Source of the DNA: Tengunoibacter tsumagoiensis
GTDB lineage: Bacteria > Chloroflexota > Ktedonobacteria > Ktedonobacterales > Ktedonobacteraceae
DNA: 64,000 bases
NCBI RefSeq assembly: GCF_003967535.1
Contig: NZ_BIFR01000002.1
Coordinates: 434,001-498,000, forward strand
Direction: 5' to 3'
Part shown: piece by piece, positions 49,133 through 58,151 of the stretch
Layout of the letters: every line of letters begins with the position of its first letter
Numbering within the stretch: the first letter of the stretch is position 1
Position numbers and translations under genes: made by a program
Notes under the pieces: model-generated
Databases searched by the model: none
Seen by the model: the letters and a program-made list of their open reading frames with translations, nothing else
Told to the model about the DNA's origin: nothing

Positions 49133-50995
49133 ATGCGTGAAGCCGAAACCATCCTAGCTCTCATCCGCGAGCGAGGAAAGAAAAAACTTAACCTGGAACG
49201 GGTCTACAAATTGCTGTATAACCCTAACCTCTACCTCATGGCCTATGGGAAAATCTACAGAAACAACGGTGTAATGACACACGGAGTGACCCAAGAGACG
49301 CCCGACGGAATGTCACTGGAAAAAATTGACACCATCATTGAACTAGTACGCAACGAGAAGTGGCAATGGCTTCCAGCACGCAGAACGTACATCCCAAAGA
49401 AAAATGGGAAAAAGAGGCCGTTAGGAATGCCGGTCTGGTCAGATAAACTGGTACAAGAGGTTCTACGTCTCATCCTAGAGGCGTACTATGAACCCCAATT
49501 CAGTGATCACTCACACGGATTTCGGCCTGGACGCAGTTGTGCAACAGCGCTACGAGAAATCCACAAAAAATGGTCAGGCGTTACATGGTTCATAGAGGGC
49601 GATATCTCGCAGTGCTTTGACAAACTCGATCATGGACTTATTCTCAATACCATTAGTGAGAAAGTTCACGATGGAAGATTGTTGCGGCTTCTGCGAGGGC
49701 TATTAGACGCAGGATATATGGAAAATTGGACGTACAATACTGCCTCAAGTGGAGTCCCACAAGGGGGTATCATCAGCCCACTGCTCGCAAATATCTTGCT
49801 GAACAAATTGGACACATATGTAGAAAACGTTCTTGTCCCACGATACAACAGTGGGGTCAAAAGAGGGATGAGTGGAGAGTATAAAAAACTCGTCGCGGCA
49901 TCCATTCAAGCAAGACGCATGGGAAACATCAAGATGGCAAAAGAGTTGAGGAAGCAATTTCAAAAACTACCGAGCCTTAATGCGAATGACCCCAATTTCC
50001 GACGGCTCAAATACGTGCGCTATGCCGACGACTTTCTTCTGGGTTTTATTGGATCAAAGGCAGAAGCGGAAGAAATCAAACAGCACATCGGGACATTTCT
50101 AAGAGAAGAACTCAAACTAGAACTGTCCGATACCAAAACGCTCATCACCCATGCACGAACGGAAGCTGCGCGATTTCTAGGCTACGAAGTCACAACACGC
50201 CAAGAAGATACAAAACACCGTTCCAAAAGTGCAATTCACGGTACAAAGGGAAATGGAAGAAGTATCAATGGGAGAATAGGGCTGCGGATGCCGAAAGACG
50301 TACTAAGAGAGAAGTGCAAGCGATATATGCGGAATGGAAAAGCAAGACAACGATCAGAGCTGATAAACGAAAGCGATTATGCTATCGTCTCAAAGTATCA
50401 ACTGGAATATCGAGGCATTGTCAACTATTACCGCCTCGCCTTTAATCTCCATACAGCCAGCAGGCTACGATGGATAATGCAAACCTCACTTCTCAAAACA
50501 CTTGCTGACAAACACAAAACGACGGTAAATGAGATAGTGAAAAAGCATGAGGTAACGTTAATGGTAGATGGAGTTCAATACAAAGGGCTCCAAGTAAAAA
50601 TACCACGATACGAGAGAGAGCCGCTTGTAGCGACGTGGGGAGGTGTATCACTGAAATGGGATATCAAGGCACCTATTGAAGAACGGCCACCGAAGATATG
50701 GAATACACGAACAGAACTCGTGAAAAGGCTATTAGCTCAGTTCTGCGAACTCTGTGGTGACACGGAGAATCTGGAAGTGCATCATATCCGCGCAATGAAA
50801 AAACTCTACGAACGCCCAGGAAGGGAAAAGCCAGCATGGGTGAGACGAATGATTGAATTACGCCGAAAAACGTTGGTCCTTTGCAAAAGATGCCACGTAG
50901 ATGTAGAACACGGACTTCCGCTCAAAAAGCCTGGTATCAGTCTCGCGGAAATCAAAAGTAGACGACAACACGCAGATGTCGTACGAAAAGAATGA
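49133..50995 (+). CDS. Group II intron maturase (reverse transcriptase, X domain, HNH)
   Basis: A protein of about 620 residues. ATG 49133 follows GGGGAGG by 8 bases and is preferred to GTG 49103. RT motifs include KKNGKKRPLGMP, HGFRPGRSC, FIEGDISQCFDKLDH, GVPQGGIISPLLANI and the catalytic YADDFLLG at about residue 303. Domain X follows with YRGIVNYYRLA. The C-terminus is an HNH nuclease with CELCG, EVHHI and LCKRCH. It assists intron splicing and copies the intron into DNA targets. All catalytic motifs are intact, so the intron may be active. Confidence 0.93.
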   Translation: MREAETILALIRERGKKKLNLERVYKLLYNPNLYLMAYGKIYRNNGVMTHGVTQETPDGMSLEKIDTIIELVRNEKWQWLPARRTYIPKKNGKKRPLGMPVWSDKLVQEVLRLILEAYYEPQFSDHSHGFRPGRSCATALREIHKKWSGVTWFIEGDISQCFDKLDHGLILNTISEKVHDGRLLRLLRGLLDAGYMENWTYNTASSGVPQGGIISPLLANILLNKLDTYVENVLVPRYNSGVKRGMSGEYKKLVAASIQARRMGNIKMAKELRKQFQKLPSLNANDPNFRRLKYVRYADDFLLGFIGSKAEAEEIKQHIGTFLREELKLELSDTKTLITHARTEAARFLGYEVTTRQEDTKHRSKSAIHGTKGNGRSINGRIGLRMPKDVLREKCKRYMRNGKARQRSELINESDYAIVSKYQLEYRGIVNYYRLAFNLHTASRLRWIMQTSLLKTLADKHKTTVNEIVKKHEVTLMVDGVQYKGLQVKIPRYEREPLVATWGGVSLKWDIKAPIEERPPKIWNTRTELVKRLLAQFCELCGDTENLEVHHIRAMKKLYERPGREKPAWVRRMIELRRKTLVLCKRCHVDVEHGLPLKKPGISLAEIKSRRQHADVVRKE

Positions 50996-51008
50996 TTATG
51001 GTACTGGA

Positions 51009-51042
51009 GAGCCACGTGCATTGAAAGATGCATGCGTGGTTC
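51009..51042 (+). ncRNA. Group II intron domain V
   Basis: A 34-base hairpin beginning GAGCC, with a GAAA loop and ending GGTTC; stems GAGCCACG/CGTGGTTC and TGCAT/ATGCA. The AGC triad and length match the family exactly. Confidence 0.92.
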
Positions 51043-51102
51043 GGAGGAGGGATGTCGGAAAAGTACTGAGCCTCTCAGCAACTCGTTGGCATCCTATCCT
51101 AC
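51043..51102 (+). ncRNA. Group II intron domain VI and 3' splice site
   Basis: GGATG pairs with CATCC, extended by wobble pairs, with an inner CTGAG/CTCAG stem and unpaired A residues that could supply the branch point. The intron ends CCTAC. Confidence 0.65.
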
Positions 51103-51821
51103 GGCAGCTTGGCATCATTGCACGCAATCGGAACCAGACCGGGGTCATTGCCACAGGGGAACAGGATAATGCGGCCCTATGGCAACAGATCGCCCATCAC
51201 GATGAACATGTTTCCCATCAGATCAGCGCTCGCATTGTCCAGTTTGCCAAACAGCACAGGGCAAGCATCCTGGTGTTTGAGCATCTGGGGAACCTGAAAC
51301 CCGAACAGGGAAAATACAGTCGGCGCGGCAACAGCAAGCGGGCGTTCTGGATGAAGGGACGCATCTTCCGGTATTGCAAGTACAAAGCCTGGAATGAAGG
51401 CATCATCACCAGCCGGGTCAATCCGCGCAACACGAGCCGAGAATGTGCCTGCTGTCATGCGAACGTGATTCGCTATGCCCAGGGCACTCCACAGCAAGGC
51501 TATACCATGGGGGCTCCACTGGTGATCTGTCCTGCGTGTGGCATGCGTGGCAACGCGGATCGCAATGCATCCATCGTGATTGGTCAACGTCTGGTCTCCC
51601 GATACCAAGAAAAGCCTCGCACTCCGCTTGCCCGTCAAACGGAGGACCCGAGAGGGTCAGGTGTGGTCATCTGCCAGGACGCCAAAGAGGACGGGGAACC
51701 ATCTCTTCCCCCAACCGGGCAAGCAGATCGCCAGGGGCATGGCACCGCCCATGGGAAAAAGCGCAGGATGGGTGCGCCTTCTCCCCGTATTGCTACCCAA
51801 CTACGCTTGTTCACCGAGTAG
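51103..51821 (+). CDS. TnpB nuclease, 3' exon
   Basis: This exon begins with the last two bases of a split AGG codon and runs to TAG at 51819-51821. It holds the remaining RuvC sites: Glu in SILVFEHLGNLKPE and Asp in GNADRNASIVI. The zinc ribbon between them reads CACCHANV and VICPACGM. Catalytic residues are complete over the two exons, so the spliced message should code for an active nuclease. The guide RNA would come from the 3' end and right end of the element. Confidence 0.87.
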
Positions 51822-51870
51822 CTTCTAGCAAGCACAGACTCAGAAGAGCGACTACGGAGCAGTGCAAGAA

Positions 51871-51895
51871 GCCGCCGCGTTTCTAACGCGTGCGG
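51871..51895 (+). repeat. Right-end hairpin of the tnpB element
   Basis: CCGCCGCGT pairs with ACGCGTGCGG (one bulged T) around TTCTA. It resembles the left-end hairpin at 47535-47559. Confidence 0.75.
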
Positions 51896-51897
51896 AG

Positions 51898-54800
51898 TGT
51901 CACTTCTATTTTAATGGTGGGAATGGAACCAGTAATCCGGTGCCTGGAGCAGGTGCTGATGCTATGATTACTCAGGATGAAACCACCAATGCATCGACAG
52001 TTCTGACCATTCCTTTAATTGGCTATGTTAATAAAACCTCCGAATGGAATTGTTCCTATCCTGAGTCGCTCTATCCTAATCAGCAGGCATATAATCCCTA
52101 TATTCACCCCAATGGCGATAATTGTGGAAATGGTAAAGATGCGAGCGGCAATAACCTTACCGATACCAATATCGGGCTGAACTATACCACCGTCGATTCT
52201 ACCTGGATGAAAGCCTGGATTCAGCATCTGGTACAGGCTCATGGGACAGCGGCGGCAGGTGGGGTTCCTATCTACCAGATGGACAATGAGCCAGAGAGCT
52301 GGAGTAATGTCCATTATGACGTGCATCCATCTGGAACTGGTTTTGATGAGTACCTCAACAAGACCATTGATTACGCCTCGATGATTAAGTCCGTTGATCC
52401 AACGGCTCAGATTCTCGGCCCTTCTAGCTGGGGTGTACCGGCCTATTTTGATATGGGCCTGGCAGGTGATAACGAAGCCAGCCATAATCAGGCCTGGATT
52501 CCTTATTATCTTCAGCAACTCTATCAGTATCAGCAGCAGCATAATCAGCGTCTGTTAAACTATCTGGATGTGCATTTTTATGCTGTTCAGGCGAACAATG
52601 CGAACGAAGATCCAGCCTCCGATGCGCAGCGTCTGCGTTCCACACGTTCGCTCTGGGACCCAACCTATACTGAGGAGAGCTGGATTGGCCAATACTTTAC
52701 CCCAGCCGAGCAGGTTCAATTGATTCCACGCCTGCGCACCTGGGTTAAGCAGTATTATCCTGGAACCAAAACGGCCTTGACGGAATATAACTTCGGTGAC
52801 GTCAACGGCATCAATGGTGCCTTAGCTCAAGCCGATGCTCTGGGAATCTTTGGGCGCGAGGGATTGGATCTGGCAACCATGTGGGGCGCTCCCAACGCTA
52901 CCGATGCTGCGGCTAACTCTTTCCGTTTCTATCGGAACTTTGATGGTAACGGAGGACAGTATGGCGATACCTGGGTGCAATCGACCAGTACCGATCAGGG
53001 CCAGTTATCTATCTATGGAGCACAGCGTAGCCTGGATCATGCGTTGACTTTTGTGGTCATCAATAAGACAGGGAACGATCTGACCAGCAATCTGTCGCTG
53101 GCCAACTTCACTCCCGATGCTAACGCACATGTTTACCAATATACTGGCAGCAATCTGAGCAGTATCGTCCAGCAGCCAGATCAGGCGGTCAGTGCAAGCG
53201 GCTTCTCATACACCTATCCGGCCAACTCAATTACTGAATTTGTGCTGCCTCAGCAAGGAACACCATATGTTGGGGGAGCCAATAGCAATCCAGCGCCATC
53301 CTTAAAGAACTCCTTACAGCCAGATGTTCCTGCTTATTCTCTGTATGTTGGTCAGACCTATCCTACGACGGTAACCTGTATCGATGGTAATGGCGTCGGA
53401 ACCCCTGTGGTAAACGGCGTTAGCTTTGCCTCTGATAATCCAACGGTGGCAACGGTCGATAGCAATGGTGTAGTAACGGGCAAGGCGATTGGAACTGCTC
53501 ATATCACCGGAACCTCTAATGGAGAAGCGTTTACTGTGACAGTTACGATCATCGGCGTGCAGTCAATCACACTGGCTCCGGCGGCGGTTACCTTGCCCGT
53601 GGGGGCTCAGAATCTCGATGCGGTAACGGCGAACTATTCTGATAGCACCACGCAGCCTATTGCGGCCAGTAGTGTTACCTATGCGTCAGATAATCAAGCA
53701 GTCGCAACAGTGGATGCGAATGGTATTGTTACGGCAAAGAGGAGTGGAATTGCTCATATCAGTGCCGCTGTGAATGGTCTCTCGGCAACTCAGACGGTCA
53801 CTGTTCCTGCAACGTATCACCTGCCTGGAGGCTGGAAACAGCAAGATATTGGAGCCGTTGCCACCGCAGGGAATGTGGCCTATAGCAATGGCGTCTATGA
53901 TGTGACTGGTGCGGGAACTGATGTCTATGGGGATCAGGATCAGGGCCATTTTGTGTATCGTGAACTTCCTCATAATGGGACATTGATTGCTCGTATAACG
54001 GCGGTGAAGAATGTCCAGGGGTATGCAGGCGGCGGCTTAATGGTGCGAGATGGTCTGAGCACAGGGGCCAATCTTGTGTATCTGGCAATGTTCCCGAACG
54101 GGTCTGTGCAGGTGAAGGCTGGAAGCGCGACTGCCAAGAATATTGGGGGCGTCTGGGGCGGGAATGCCAATAATTCATTCCCCTATTGGGTAAAACTCGA
54201 TCGGACTGGCGATGTCATCACTGCCTCAATCTCCCCCGATGGCCAGGTCTGGACTCAAGTTGCGCAGGTTCCATTCTCCGCAGCGAAGAGCTATATTGGC
54301 CTGTTTGTGACCGCTCACGGTGCGCCCATTATGAATACCTCAACGTTTGATAATGTGTCGTTTACCAACGGTAAATCTACGGTTCCTGGCGTTTCTGGTC
54401 ATCTTCCTTCTGGTTGGCAGAAAGCTGATGTTGGAGCAGTGGCAGCGCCCGCAAACGCTGGATATCATAACGGAACTTTTACTTTGCAAGCGGCAGGTGC
54501 CGATGTGTATGGTACGACCGATCAGTCTGGCTTTATCTATCGGACCTTGCCTGGAGATGGGACCATTACAGCTCATGTTGCCACGCAAGGAAATACAAAT
54601 GATTATGCCAAGTCTGGTCTGATGCTACGAGATAGTTTACAATCAGGCGCAAATACGGCATTGCTAGCCATCACCCCATTGGGAGCGGCACAACTCACAA
54701 CCGGAAGTAGTACTGCTTCCAGTGGCTTAACCAATGTCTGGACGAGTAGTGCGAATACCTTTGCCGCGCCTTACTGGCTGCGTCTGCAACGTAGTGGTGG

Positions 54801-54957
54801 AACCGTCACAGCCTTTACCTCGCCTGATGGGCAGGTCTGGACGCAACAGGCTCAGATTAGTTTTCCAACGGGCTCCGTGTATATTGGCCTGGAGGTCGAT
54901 TCACATGCTAGCTTCCTGTTTGGAACCTCGACATTTGATCATGTTGCTCTAAGCTAA
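51898..54957 (+). pseudogene. GH44 glycanase gene, 5'-truncated by the tnpB element
   Basis: An open frame of about 1020 codons without a native start, signal peptide or the first 90-100 residues of GH44. What remains is otherwise well preserved. The GH44 barrel (to about residue 470) has the acid/base Glu in IYQMDNEPESW and the nucleophile Glu in TALTEYNFGD. Next come bacterial Ig-like repeats (about 490-650: VATVDSNGVVTG, VATVDANGIVTA) and two DUF1349/laminin-like domains (LPGGWKQQDIGAV and LPSGWQKADVGAV). Its relatives cut beta-glucans or xyloglucan outside the cell. Without a signal it cannot be secreted. A GTG at 51862 inside the IS end leaves the frame open. Confidence 0.85.
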
Positions 54958-54982
54958 ACGATACTAACTCCAGTTGTAGAAA

Positions 54983-55023
54983 GAAGGAGCCTGCTAGCAT
55001 AAGGGATGCTAGCAGGCTCCTTC
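54983..55023. terminator. Perfect 17-bp hairpin
   Basis: GAAGGAGCCTGCTAGCA and TGCTAGCAGGCTCCTTC pair around TAAGGGA between the convergent GH44 and GNAT genes. Confidence 0.85.
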
Positions 55024-55031
55024 ACAAAGAT

Positions 55032-55448
55032 TTACTTCCAGAATAAGATCATACCTGGTCCATAGTCTGGAGTGGGGCGTTCTATAAAGCCATATTTCAG
55101 GTAAAAGCCAGCAGCTCCTCTGGCGGCCATGAGACCGACAAAACCACCTTGATGAGCGTTCTCCTGTAAATAGTGCATAATCTTGTCCATAATGCGCCTA
55201 CCAAGTCCTTGACCCTGATATTCGGGCAAGACAATGATATCTTGCACATAAAAACAAAGACTCCCATCTCCAATGACTCGGCCACATCCAATCACGCTCT
55301 GCTGCTTGAGAACGCAGATCCAATATAAACTGTTCTGCACACTTTTCTGGATTGCATCTGCATCCGCCTCGCCCCAGCCAACGGCAGATCGTAATGCCTG
55401 ATATTCCTCTACTGTGGGATTGCGTTCGACAAGATAATAATCGTCCAT
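55032..55448 (-). CDS. GNAT-family N-acetyltransferase
   Basis: A 138-residue single GNAT domain. The acetyl-CoA loop is in VLPEYQGQGLGRRIMDKIM at about residues 72-90, preceded by the strand SLCFYVQDIIV and followed by the AARGAAGFYLKYGF segment typical of the fold's end. Small amines, amino acids or antibiotics are possible substrates. It stands alone downstream of a TetR operon on the same strand, about 50 bases from the TetR stop. Confidence 0.88.
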   Translation of the reverse strand: MDDYYLVERNPTVEEYQALRSAVGWGEADADAIQKSVQNSLYWICVLKQQSVIGCGRVIGDGSLCFYVQDIIVLPEYQGQGLGRRIMDKIMHYLQENAHQGGFVGLMAARGAAGFYLKYGFIERPTPDYGPGMILFWK

Positions 55449-55498
55449 GAAAATGTTTCCCCTGCTTCTCTATTGCCACTTCTCATCATCCCACCTGC

Positions 55499-56065
55499 TC
55501 AGGAGATCCTTTCCAGCGTTGAGGTAAACGTAGTAAGCAGCCAGTGGAAACTGGCATCCAGATTTATAGGCATACCAAAGCCCCCGGCAGCCTCTAAAGA
55601 GACAAAGCCATGAACGATACTGCGGAGGCTACGAATGGCATGAATCGTCTCCTCTTCCTCGAGCTTATAGGGAGCAAGTAAGGCGCGAGCAACATCGACG
55701 GTCTGGGTAGAGATCTCCACTAATTCCTGGTCTGTTGGATCGGGCGCTTGTAGCGTCAGAGCATAGCGCCCGGGATGTTCGCGTGCATAGGAGCGATAAG
55801 CATCGGCAAAAGCAATAATGGCATCAGCACCGGATTTTCCAATGGCAGCGCGTGAGAAGCGTGCCAGCACCTCACGCAAGCAATAGACAGCAAGATTTCG
55901 TTTCAAGCCTGGAAGACCAGCTACATGATTATATAAAGAAGGCTTTTTGATGCCCAGGCGTTCAGCCAATCGACCAAGTGAGAGCTGTTCAATGCCTTCC
56001 TCATCCACAAGAAGGGCTGCTGACTCAATGACAGCAGTCTGATCTAATCCGGCTCTAGGCGACAT
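55499..56065 (-). CDS. TetR/AcrR-family transcriptional regulator
   Basis: A 188-residue regulator. The N-terminal helix-turn-helix is at about 10-55 (GIEQLSLGRLAERLGIKKPS, then LYNHVAGLPGL). The C-terminal helical domain contains the WHG-type region with YALTLQAPDP and LRSIVHGFVSLEAAGGFG. It follows the MBL-fold gene by one base, with its AGGAAG site inside that gene's end. Two palindromes overlap the operon promoter and are its likely targets. Confidence 0.9.
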   Translation of the reverse strand: MSPRAGLDQTAVIESAALLVDEEGIEQLSLGRLAERLGIKKPSLYNHVAGLPGLKRNLAVYCLREVLARFSRAAIGKSGADAIIAFADAYRSYAREHPGRYALTLQAPDPTDQELVEISTQTVDVARALLAPYKLEEEETIHAIRSLRSIVHGFVSLEAAGGFGMPINLDASFHWLLTTFTSTLERIS

Positions 56066-56066
56066 A

Positions 56067-56783
56067 TTACACTTCCTGTTTGATTTTCAAATTTTTTTCT
56101 GCTTCACGAATAGCCTTTTCCAGGGCCGCTTGTGGCTGAGCAATCATACGGCCATGACCGATCGCCAGGATCGAAGGCTGACGTGCAGCCAATTTACGTG
56201 CACTTTCGAGCGCCAGCCCCTTATGCCACGTTGCCAGAGCAGGCAGAGGAAAGAGTGGTTTTATTGTACCAGAGACAGCAACGCCTCCAAGTGTCTGAAG
56301 AGCATCACCAGCGATCAGTGCGCGATCCCTGGTATCAAGAAACGCTATATGCCCTGGTGTATGTCCAGGCGTGGCGATAACTTCAAGCGAGCCAACACGA
56401 TCTCCCTCATGAAGAAGTAGGGTTGGTACAGTAGTGCAGAGGGGATAACCGCCGCGTAAAGGCACCTGTGGTTCGGACGCATCGAGACTTTTATCGCCAG
56501 TGAGAAAACGGGCATCCCGTTCGCTAATGCCAACCTGCGCATCCGGAAGGGCTGCGTGTAAAGCATCAAGGGAACCAACATGGTCTATATGAGCATGCGT
56601 CAAAAGAATACGGACAATAGGTAATCTCAATTTTTTTGCAGCTTCAATGATCGGTTGAGCCTGTCCACTATCGGCTGTATCAATCAATGTGAATCCATCG
56701 TCTTCACGTAGAAGATAGCAATTAACAAATCCTAAATGAGAAAGCTGAAACAGATTATTGCCAGAGGTAGAAGTAATCTTCAT
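56067..56783 (-). CDS. MBL-fold metallo-hydrolase
   Basis: A 238-residue metallo-beta-lactamase-fold enzyme. The metal motif THAHIDHVG (HxHxDH) is at about residues 61-69, the next His in TPGHTPGHIAF near 135-145, the bridging Asp in LIAGDALQTLGG and the last His in AIGHGRMIAQP. The order is that of glyoxalase II-like hydrolases. It shares a promoter and operon with the TetR regulator, which presumably controls it in response to the compound hydrolysed. ATG 56783 after GGAG is preferred over ATG 56798. Confidence 0.9.
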   Translation of the reverse strand: MKITSTSGNNLFQLSHLGFVNCYLLREDDGFTLIDTADSGQAQPIIEAAKKLRLPIVRILLTHAHIDHVGSLDALHAALPDAQVGISERDARFLTGDKSLDASEPQVPLRGGYPLCTTVPTLLLHEGDRVGSLEVIATPGHTPGHIAFLDTRDRALIAGDALQTLGGVAVSGTIKPLFPLPALATWHKGLALESARKLAARQPSILAIGHGRMIAQPQAALEKAIREAEKNLKIKQEV

Positions 56784-56829
56784 ACTAATTTTCTCCATCG
56801 TGTATAGGTGCCATAGAATTTCATTGAAA

Positions 56830-56844
56830 ACTAATGATGTTAGT
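56830..56844. promoter_or_regulatory. TetR-type operator 1
   Basis: ACTAATGATGTTAGT, a palindrome with one mismatch, directly downstream of the -10 box of the MBL-TetR operon. Confidence 0.8.
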
Positions 56845-56873
56845 ATTTTAAACTAACAGAGTTAGTTTGTCAA
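56845..56873 (-). promoter_or_regulatory. Promoter of the MBL-TetR operon
   Basis: On the minus strand TTGACA (56868-56873), 17 bases and TAAAAT (56845-56850). The spacer is filled by operator 2. Confidence 0.85.
56852..56866. promoter_or_regulatory. TetR-type operator 2
   Basis: ACTAACAGAGTTAGT is a perfect palindrome with a 3-base centre. It lies between -35 and -10, 22 bases centre to centre from operator 1, two helical turns. Confidence 0.85.
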
Positions 56874-56891
56874 GGTCAAGAGAGAGGCATA

Positions 56892-58151
56892 TCAACTCTG
56901 TGATGATGAGAGTGATATGGATCGGTTCATGCCTTTCAAGGCTGGATTGATGAGAAGGCTGCCTGTGACGAGCAGGTAGATGAGCCCCATCGTGAAGAGC
57001 GTAGGAATGAGCCCGATCCAGGTGATCACATATCCACAAAGGAGCCCGCCAATTGGGATACCGCCTAAATAACCAGCGCCAGCTACTCCCAGGACACGGG
57101 CTCGTAATTTGGGTGGGATGATCTCTTGTTCAATGGTCATGGCTATGGGGTTCAGCGGGCCTACAACCAGTCCACTAAAAGCGTAAATAACGAACAGGAT
57201 TGGCAGCGGAACCTGGAGACCGAGAGCCCAGAAGCGCAGACCAATCGCCATAAAGCAGAGGCCATAGGTTAGTCTGCGTGGCAGGCGGTGGCCGAAGAAG
57301 CCAAAGAGAAGAGTGCTAACGAAGGCGCAACCGCCAAATGTTGCGCTCAGCAGACCAATGGGGAGTATGTTCTGCCAGATCTGATTGGCATAGACTGGCA
57401 GCGCAACCGAGAACAGTGCAGCATCTAATAGGTTCGTGGTCAGTGAGACAGGAATCATTGAACGTAAAACTGGATTGTGAAGCAAGAAGCTCAGGCCCTG
57501 TTTAAGAGAGCCAGTGTTGTCTCCCGACTCTGCATGGGTAGGAACGGCCATCGTTGCTGGCACCGCTATGCCGATCAGTAGCGCAGACAGGAAGAAGCTA
57601 ATGGCATCCAGCCAGAGGAGATTGTTTGCTCCAATCGCGACAATGAGAAGAGCTGCCAGCGGCGCTCCTAAGAGACCTGATACGCGGACCAGTCCATCTC
57701 CAACAGCGTTTACCCGTTCCATACGCATCTGTGAGGCCTGGCCCAACTCTGGGAGTAATGATGAACGTGCCGTCTCGCCGGGGGCTTTGAGGAGCCCACC
57801 CAGGAAGGCCAGAATAAGTAGCTGCCAGAAAGCCAGCCCCAGTGTATGGAAGAGCAGTGGAATGAGGAGCGTACAGACTCCACTGGCACAATCTCCAATT
57901 ACGCTTGTTCGTTTGTAGCCAAGTCGATCCACAATCAGGCCACTGAGAAACGCCGAGATAATTGTGGGCAGGGTCGTAAAGAAGGCCGTAATGCCTGTCT
58001 TTGTAATGCTACCAGTCGTCTGGAGCACAAACCAGGGAATCGCCAGTAAGGTCAGGCGATCGCCAACAAATGAAATGAGATTGGCTGCAAAAAAGGCCAG
58101 CAATGGCAAACGTCTGGGAGGGAGTACTGATGGGATCGTCTGAGTTTCCAT
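56892..58151 (-). CDS. MFS transporter (EntS-like exporter)
   Basis: A 419-residue protein with about 12 membrane helices. The opening LPLLAFFAANLISFVGDRLT and the loop SGLIVDRLGYKRTSVIGDCA between helices 2 and 3 are those of the DHA3/EntS-like drug and siderophore exporters. FFGHRLPRRLTYGLCF marks the equivalent loop in the second half. The start codon overlaps the stop of the sigma-factor gene (TAATG), so expression is coupled to it. The exported substrate is unknown. Confidence 0.9.
   Translation of the reverse strand: METQTIPSVLPPRRLPLLAFFAANLISFVGDRLTLLAIPWFVLQTTGSITKTGITAFFTTLPTIISAFLSGLIVDRLGYKRTSVIGDCASGVCTLLIPLLFHTLGLAFWQLLILAFLGGLLKAPGETARSSLLPELGQASQMRMERVNAVGDGLVRVSGLLGAPLAALLIVAIGANNLLWLDAISFFLSALLIGIAVPATMAVPTHAESGDNTGSLKQGLSFLLHNPVLRSMIPVSLTTNLLDAALFSVALPVYANQIWQNILPIGLLSATFGGCAFVSTLLFGFFGHRLPRRLTYGLCFMAIGLRFWALGLQVPLPILFVIYAFSGLVVGPLNPIAMTIEQEIIPPKLRARVLGVAGAGYLGGIPIGGLLCGYVITWIGLIPTLFTMGLIYLLVTGSLLINPALKGMNRSISLSSSQS

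Larger units (their letters stand above)
48566..51102 (+). mobile_element. Group II intron inside tnpB (2537 bp)
   Basis: The 5' end reads GTGCGCC, the usual GUGYG start. An early stretch CGTATGAAAGA pairs with TCTTTCATACG about 340 bases on, as in domain I. A maturase frame fills domain IV. A perfect-length 34-base domain V and a domain VI-like stem follow, and the intron ends in AC. Removing these bases restores tnpB in frame at codon AGG. Binding sites for the exon (EBS/IBS) were not resolved. Confidence 0.88.
47522..51895 (+). mobile_element. IS200/IS605-type tnpB element interrupted by a group II intron
   Basis: Matching 25-base hairpin sequences mark the two ends: 47535-47559 and 51871-51895 both start GCCGCCG and end GCGTGCGG, with 19 of 25 bases the same. 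The left one is enclosed by AAACCCGCC/GGCGGGTTT arms (47522-47571). Inside are a small ribbon-helix-helix-like gene and tnpB; no Y1 transposase is present. The exact cleavage points are not known. Beyond the right end the sequence enters a GH44 gene. Confidence 0.75.

Noticed and set aside
50976..51102. 5' part of the open frame leading into the tnpB 3' exon
   Set aside because: This is maturase end and intron domains V-VI read in another frame. It is open by chance and does not match TnpB until 51103.
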